Shown: piece after piece, positions 58,484 to 64,000 of the stretch
Numbering within the stretch: position 1 is the stretch's first letter
Layout: each line of letters opens with the position of its first letter
Assembly (NCBI GenBank): GCA_024516155.1
Contig: JAJJXM010000061.1
Location: forward strand, 186,001 to 250,000
Reading direction: 5' to 3'
From: Pyronema omphalodes
Taxonomy: Eukaryota > Ascomycota > Pezizomycetes > Pezizales > Pyronemataceae
Length of the DNA: 64,000 nucleotides
Translations under genes and position numbers: made by a program
The notes under the pieces: generated by a model
What the model was told of the DNA's origin: nothing
The model's database searches: none
What the model saw: the letters and a program-made list of their open reading frames with translations, nothing else

Positions 58484-58697
58484 GCGGAGTATGGGCTGGA
58501 GCTGGGCCGACCCTGGGCTGGAGCTGGGCTGGAGCTGGGCTGGAGCTGGGCTGGAGCTGGGCTGGAGCTGGGCTGGAGCTGGGCTGGAGCTGGGCTGGAG
58601 CTGGGCTGGAGCTGGGCTGGAGCTGGGCTGGAGCTGGGCTGGAGCTGGGCTGGAGCTGGGCTGGAGCTGGGCTGGAGCTGGGCTGGAGCTGGGATGA
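58484..58697 (+). repeat. (GGGCTGGAGCT)n 11-bp minisatellite
   Basis: About 18 nearly perfect 11-bp units. The unit has no stop in several frames, so long artefactual frames cross it on both strands. Confidence 0.93.
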
Positions 58698-59016
58698 GGT
58701 TGATAACATAACCCAGAAGGTATACGTGGGATATATACCATACACAGGGCCATTTCTACAGACAGTATGCATACACCGATAGACAGCGCTTCCACACGCT
58801 CATATGATATTCCCCATCATCTTCTCTTGATCCTTGATACTTTTTCTAGTCTGCTATCATAAAATTCATATATTACTCGTGCTATAGCGGATACACAGGA
58901 TTGAAGACCATTTCTACATACAGTCGTACATGACAAATGCTCTATGCTCCATGTTCTCGGGATAAGGCGATATTGGTGAGATTAGGTTGCAGTGAAAAGA
59001 ATGAGTAAAAAAAATA

Positions 59017-59150
59017 AAGGGATAATAAAGAGATAACAAAGAGATAAAGAGATAATAAAGAGATAATAAAGAGATAATAAAGAGATAATAAAGAGATAAT
59101 AAAGAGATAATAAAGAGATAATAAAGAGACAACAAAGAGACAACGGAGAG
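59017..59150 (+). repeat. (AAAGAGATAAT)n 11-bp array
   Basis: About eleven 11-bp units with a few shorter variants, ending 50 bp before the tRNA-Phe gene. Confidence 0.88.
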
Positions 59151-59197
59151 AAAATCAATTAAGATACGGGAAACTATGAGGCCGAAAAAAAAAGTAA

Positions 59198-59264
59198 TGC
59201 GCCAAACCCGGATTGAACGGGTGACCTTCAGATTACCCCGGATATGGATAGGACCGAATAGATA

Positions 59265-59295
<31 letters not shown>

Positions 59296-59301
59296 TAGCG
59301 C
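59198..59301 (-). tRNA. tRNA-Phe(GAA), intron-containing
   Basis: Minus-strand acceptor GCGCTAA pairs with TTGGCGC, discriminator A. The D arm TAGCTCAGTTGGGAGAGC is typical. Anticodon GAA (59268-59266) is followed by about 31 nt of intron and the TCTGA stem half. T arm ACCCGTTCAATCCGGGT. Confidence 0.92.
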
Positions 59302-61375
59302 TTGTTATGGTCGGTGGAGGTTATATGTACAATTGTTCAGTTTGGGGGGTTTTATAGGTGCTTAGTGCTTGTTGTGTTCAGGAAGGCTGTGATGGGGGGG
59401 GCATTATATGTGGCGATGGCTGGAAAGATTGGTGGAAGAGGAGAAATGGGGGAAGAGGAGAAATGGGGGAAGAGGAGAAATGGCGGAAGAGAAGAAATGG
59501 GGCAAGAGGAGAGATTTTGCAAATGCCAAATGGGTTCATGTAGGTTTGGGACGGATTACTTATGTGGATGATGAAAACGAGGTTTGAATTTGTTTCGTTC
59601 CCTTATATCCAGAATATACGGAATGATGACGTAAGTTTAAGTCGTGTCTAAATGTTTTCATTGAAATTGGCCGGTAACAGACTTGTATGTATCTCCGAGT
59701 GATATTTATGAACAGCGATAAGTATATTAAGCTTTCCTACAGACTTTTACGATAAGTAGATTTTGTATTCTTTTTGCCCTGTGTGAAAAAGAATATATGG
59801 CTATTTTCATCTTTTATATATTGGGTCAAGTAACTCCTCAATGTCAAAATCCGTCAATAAACCCCTCTAAAGCCTGGATAACCACAGAAGCACCAATAGA
59901 TCTAGAACCTGCGTTTACATAAATCCTGATTGGAATGATAAACCGTGATATCTAAGAAAATCAATGGTAGCATAAGTTTCTAAACATGAGGTCTCATTGA
60001 ATCATTCATAATAATTCTAACAGAGAGTCCTTGTTGTCGAAATTACACAGGACCACTTTCGACCACTGACATTAGTGATAACTCATGATTACAATCCTGC
60101 TAACTTCAAACTCATCTTTCCTACCCCCCGCTTCAGGCGTTCCATAGGTCCACTTATGATTTAGGTACCTTCGCGAGCAATTTATACCCTGCGCCACATA
60201 TTGCTGATACAAATTCACAATCCGAGAAATCTACCCCATACATCATGAATGACAGCGTAGGCTCCCAGCTATAATGTATCTTTTCACAATTCATCATAAT
60301 TTCAATAGGGAGAACTCGTTATCGGGATTTGCCAGAAAAAGCATCGATTCTGAGTGGAAGAGTAGACAGGGCTCCAATTGCACAGACGAGAAGCCAAACC
60401 AGCACGAAGAAGAATGGCGGCAGCAAGCCCCCAATTTGATGTACGCTCTGGATTAAATCTCAGCGAGTCTCGGAGGAAAAGACCAGAGCCTCTGAAATTT
60501 ATTCAAACCGCCGAATACGTCATAACCTTAAGGCTGGGAATGTTCAAGAAATTCGAATTAGATCAAATCGAGATTCTAATTCTGCCCACGGCGATCAATA
60601 AATTGACTGACGTTGGATTTCACCCTGATTCTTGACTGGGAATACTGTAAATAATGATTAATATTGAGGAGACAGTCCTTGTTTTTGACATTAAATGAGA
60701 CGAATTTCTGGCACCTGATGTTAGTGATAAACCATGATTTCGCTTCCACTAACTGTGAAGAAGAGCTCATCCGACGTCGAATTCACTTCTGATTCCAACC
60801 TTTTTTCTAATACTAGATGATAAATATATATATCCTCTTGCAATTATTTTGAACAGAGTTCCAGTATTATCTACATTCGACGGAACCAGCTTTGACCGCT
60901 AGCTTATGATTCTAATTTCACTAATGGTCTAGGATAGCTTGATTGATATTGAATTTAATTCTGATTATAGGTTTGTATAACTGTACTCATAGAAACTTAT
61001 GTTCATTCATGCGTTTGTATAGAATTTTCCTAGCCAGTCGACTTTAATACTTGAGAGTTGGAGTTCGAATTACCGGTTCGATCAAACATTATGCGGATTC
61101 ATATTCTTCATGGGAACTGACGCACGTGTATTTTTTTCTAACTGTTAAAATAGTCTTGCTGTGAACACACCTAATGATACTTTTATCATAGGTGTTCCAC
61201 TCCGGTGTTGTCATACCACGATGAAAATATTTATTCTTCTCCGACATTAATATCTGGAATTACTTCATAGGCTGACATTGGTAATGCCATTAACGAATAC
61301 AAAAGCTGGAAAACAATAATTAGGCAGTAAGGAAAAAAGAAAATAAGAAACAATCCGCCCAGGACGAAAAAGAAT
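59302..61375. other. degenerate repeated DNA, no intact gene
   Basis: After a GGGGGAAGAGGAGAAAT-type array (59440-59515) the DNA is AT-rich. It contains three related degenerate segments (about 60005-60125, 60640-60790 and 60850-60975) and a CGAAGAAGAATGGC segment near 60403 that is echoed beside tRNA-Pro at 61363. No coding frame is convincing. Confidence 0.5.
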
Positions 61376-61472
61376 GGCTCGAACCAGGATTTGAACCTGG
61401 GACCTCTCGCAAACCTGTGCAGGTACTTAGAGTCAACCCTAAGCGAGAATCATACCACTAGACCATCCGAGC
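61376..61472 (-). tRNA. tRNA-Pro(AGG), intron-containing
   Basis: Minus-strand acceptor GCTCGGA pairs with TTCGAGC. D arm TGGTCTAGTGGTATGA; anticodon stem CTCGC/GCGAG; anticodon AGG (61440-61438), followed by about 25 nt of intron. T arm CCAGGTTCAAATCCTGG. Confidence 0.92.
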
Positions 61473-61845
61473 TGGGTATATTAGTCCGACTTAACGTAGC
61501 TAATATAGAGCAATGTATGCTATTGTCAAAGTCATTTCTCTGCCCGATCACGATGACGATCAAGGATAATTCATCCACATTTCGGAATTGAAAGACTCGA
61601 AATAGGACCGGAAATATCCGTAAGGTGGGTTAAGATTTTATTATTCTTTTTTGGTTGGCATACAAGCTACAAATTTTGGTAACTACACGATATTTGATAT
61701 ATGACATACTTTTCACATCTGACACTCGTAAAAACCTCCACATTTCCCCCTAAACGACTAATCGGTATATGTATCACTACCATGTTATATCTCCTGGCTG
61801 TTCTCTTCTCCTTGTTTTTTGTCATTTTTCCAAAACCCAACTTCC
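61473..61845. other. intergenic, no gene seen
   Basis: Between tRNA-Pro(AGG) and the stop of the SANT-like gene; it presumably includes that gene's 3' UTR. Confidence 0.5.
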
Positions 61846-63897
61846 TCAAATGACATCACCATCCCTTTGAAGGAACACACCAGCTTGACGTTGGTTTTCA
61901 ACCTCAACAGCCCTAGCCTGCAGCTGTTGCATACGAAACGTCAACTTTCTTTCCTCGAGCTCAATCCGTCTTTCTTCTAACTGTAATTTCTTTTTCTCAA
62001 GGTATAGCTCTATGTCAAGCTTCTTCATTCTCAGTTCATAATCCTTATCCAGTTCGTACTTTCGGATATCAATGCTTGTCGGTCCGGCCTGATTGTTTGC
62101 CCCAATTATTGGTTGCTCCGATTGAACCTGAGGATTGGGCGGTGGAGCCTGTCGCTCAGAAGTGAGAGCTGGTGCTGCAGGTCTGCTCTGAGGCGACTCT
62201 AATTTGGGCCGAGATATTCTGGAAGGCTCGGTAGGTCTGTCGGGTGCAGGACGCTTGATACCGGGGGTTGAAGGCATCATTTTGGGTGTATTCTGAAGTG
62301 GTTTATGGGTGCGACGAGGTGAAACGGAAGATACCATAGGTTCTGGCCTAGTCTGAACTTTGTTATTACTGGATCCCTCCTGATGCTCTGATTGAGCGTT
62401 CTTGTCGGAACTCTCATGACATCTGTTAGAAATACAATTCTTTGGGAAATCCTGATTGATTTCTCTTTTCCGATACTCTGGATGAGCAGGATGAGCAGGT
62501 TGGGTAGGCTGGGTAGGCTGGGGAGGCTGGGGAGGCTGGGGAGGCTGAGTATTAAAGTACCCTTGATGACTACGAGTACTGTGACCACTTGCTTGACTCT
62601 TGGTATTTTGTGCCTTCTCTTCATATAGAGGCTGAGATTTCTGACTAGTACCGCCTTGGTAACTGCGAATACTGGAAGTTGAAGGCCTGTCCTGATTTTC
62701 CACACTGTATTGATATCCTTCCTTGGCGCGATGAGTATTGATACCTTTGTCATCGCAATGAGAATCCTGGTGCGTCGCTCGTTCCTGAATATTCTGTGCC
62801 ATTTCACAATATTCCGTCTGAATTCCGTGACTGTTCGTATCTGTACCTACAATAGGGTTGTGGGGGTTGTAGGGGCCTGCTATGTTTTGTTGGAAAGCAT
62901 TATTACTTTTTGGAATTTGGCTATTCGAAGTATCCTTTGCTGCTGACGCAATGACGGGTGTCGGTATTTCACCTAGCCCTTGAATTTTTTCGGTTGAATT
63001 TCCGATAGCCGCCTCCGGCACGAGAAAAGACGTGTTAGATGCTGTCCCCAACCTATCCTGTACGATGACCGGGTTCAATGAGCCTTTACTTAGGAGCTCT
63101 TTGTGAGCAGCATTCTCACGCTTTATTTCCTCGATGGTTTGCTTGATTGCGTGGGGACTGCTACCTATTCCTATGAGTGGATAACCTCTCAGAGGGCTCT
63201 GCATTGGGGTGATGGTCAAGCTCGAATTGGTAGTAACGGGTGTTATTGTGGCAGTCTCGTTTGACTTTAGGCCACCAGAAGCAGGGACGTCACTGGTTTC
63301 AGTTGCCGAGTCAGGCAAACTATCGCTGTCTAGGGTTGTACGGGGTGCTACAACATCGACTTGGTCTGACTGTGCTTGGTACACAGTAGAATCTCGATGG
63401 GCAGCCAACTTTGTCAATGGGCTTTTTGTAGGGCTGAATATGGCGTCAAATCTCCAAAAGTACTTGCAAATGGTGTTTAACACCTCTGTTGTGAATAACC
63501 ATATTAGTAGGTTTTTCTTCCAAAAGGATTTCAGTGACTAACGTTTCTTGTGTAAAATATCCGGGTTTGAGTCGTTGTCACTCGCCTTTACTCCCCACCC
63601 GGGCAGAGAATTTTTCCTTTTGGCAAGATTCCAATTTCGGATGTGTCTATGGAATCGATCGCAAATCTGACGAACTGTTTTCGTTGGGATGCATTGGGCC
63701 ATCTCTGACATCCATTCTTCCTCGCGATGCCCAGAGAGTTGAGCTGTTTTGGCGTAATTGATAGGATCTTCGAGCCAACGAAGCATAGCGTCAATTTCAT
63801 GGTCGGCCCAATTGCGAGTACGCTTCAATCGCTCAGGAGGCGAACATGTATTCATATCGGGGGATTTTGTCGTGCGGACTTCTGTTTTTGGAGGCAT
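61846..63897 (-). CDS. SANT/Myb-like N-terminal plus coiled-coil protein
   Basis: Two exons (63897-63543 and 63485-61846; 57-nt intron) give 664 residues, with the junction HKKQVLNTICKYFWRF. Residues about 26-90 (RTRNWADHEIDAMLRWLEDP and TKTVRQICDRFHRHIRNWNL) have the tryptophan-spaced helices of a SANT/Myb-like DNA-binding fold. The long middle is disordered, rich in Ser, Pro, Gln and Asn, with a PPQPPQPTQPTQ tract (62490-62550) from a 9-bp repeat. The C-terminus is a strongly charged coiled coil (LDIELYLEKKKLQLEERRIE) near 600-645. I infer a nuclear regulator; a domesticated transposon-derived protein is an alternative. No homologue named. Confidence 0.72.
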
Positions 63898-64000
63898 GCA
63901 GAATGTGAGATGTTTGAAAGATACAGGCTTTTTTGCGAATTTTTTTTTGAGCTCTGATGGAGCATGATGGAGGTAGAGGTGGTGGATGACAAAAACTTGC
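63898..64000. other. upstream flank of the SANT-like gene
   Basis: The window ends 103 bp into the promoter side of this gene. Nothing further can be said. Confidence 0.4.

Noticed and set aside
58439..58795. Repeat proteins QPSSSPAPA / GAGLELGWSW
   Set aside because: They are translations of the 11-bp GGGCTGGAGCT array, open in several frames on both strands.

Overview
The window reads as nuclear DNA of a filamentous ascomycete. It has short introns (mostly 50-70 nt) with GT..AG ends and frequent CTAAC/CTGAC branch sites, several intron-bearing tRNA genes, and an arginine-attenuator uORF before an arginine-specific carbamoyl-phosphate synthetase gene. Other families typical of such fungi are a UMTA/LaeA-like methyltransferase, a GPR1/FUN34/YaaH transporter, a CE8 pectin methylesterase, Rmt2 and SRP68. 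The mix suggests a plant-associated Leotiomycete, possibly Sclerotiniaceae; that placement is inference from family content, not from a search. Genes are independently transcribed and there are no operons.

Layout. 0-7 kb: one intact five-exon methyltransferase gene (2076-3250, minus) among three decayed same-strand relatives (about 260-420, 4140-4960, 6110-6605). 8.1-10.0 kb: SRP68. 10.4-12.4 kb: two tRNA-Lys(CTT) genes facing each other and a tRNA-Trp. 12.4-15.3 kb: empty. 15.3-17.3 kb: acetate-transporter-family gene and a small secreted protein. 17.3-19.8 kb: decayed stretch with one coding-like remnant. 19.8-21.1 kb: secreted pectin methylesterase. 22.3-26.4 kb: a disordered hypothetical protein and Rmt2. 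28.0-28.5 kb: a 74-aa probable mitochondrial membrane protein whose intron holds microsatellites. 30.6-34.7 kb: arginine CPS small subunit with its attenuator uORF, divergent from an LSM12-family gene. 37.7-43.8 kb: small acidic protein, tRNA-Gln, coiled-coil protein, and a disordered protein with a repeated ISLEEAQ-type motif. 44.4-48.75 kb: very large membrane/disordered protein. 49.7-50.9 kb: probable repetitive-element ORF interrupted by a stop. 51.4-59.3 kb: tRNA-Pro(CGG), a newly modelled 154-aa gene, a fatty-acid desaturase-superfamily gene, tRNA-Gly and tRNA-Phe, with long minisatellites. 59.3-64 kb: degenerate repeats, tRNA-Pro(AGG), and a SANT/Myb-like plus coiled-coil gene.

Two textures stand out. 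The first 21 kb has almost no simple repeats. From 22 to 59.5 kb the intergenic DNA is full of microsatellites, tandem arrays with 7-, 8- or 11-bp units, and at least nine poly(G/C) runs of 14-26 bp. No CRISPR, prophage or bacterial-type cluster is present. The most informative items are the split attenuator uORF, the methyltransferase relics with patchwork introns, the octamer-array landscape, the small genes recovered only by splicing, and the ISLEEAQ repeat protein.
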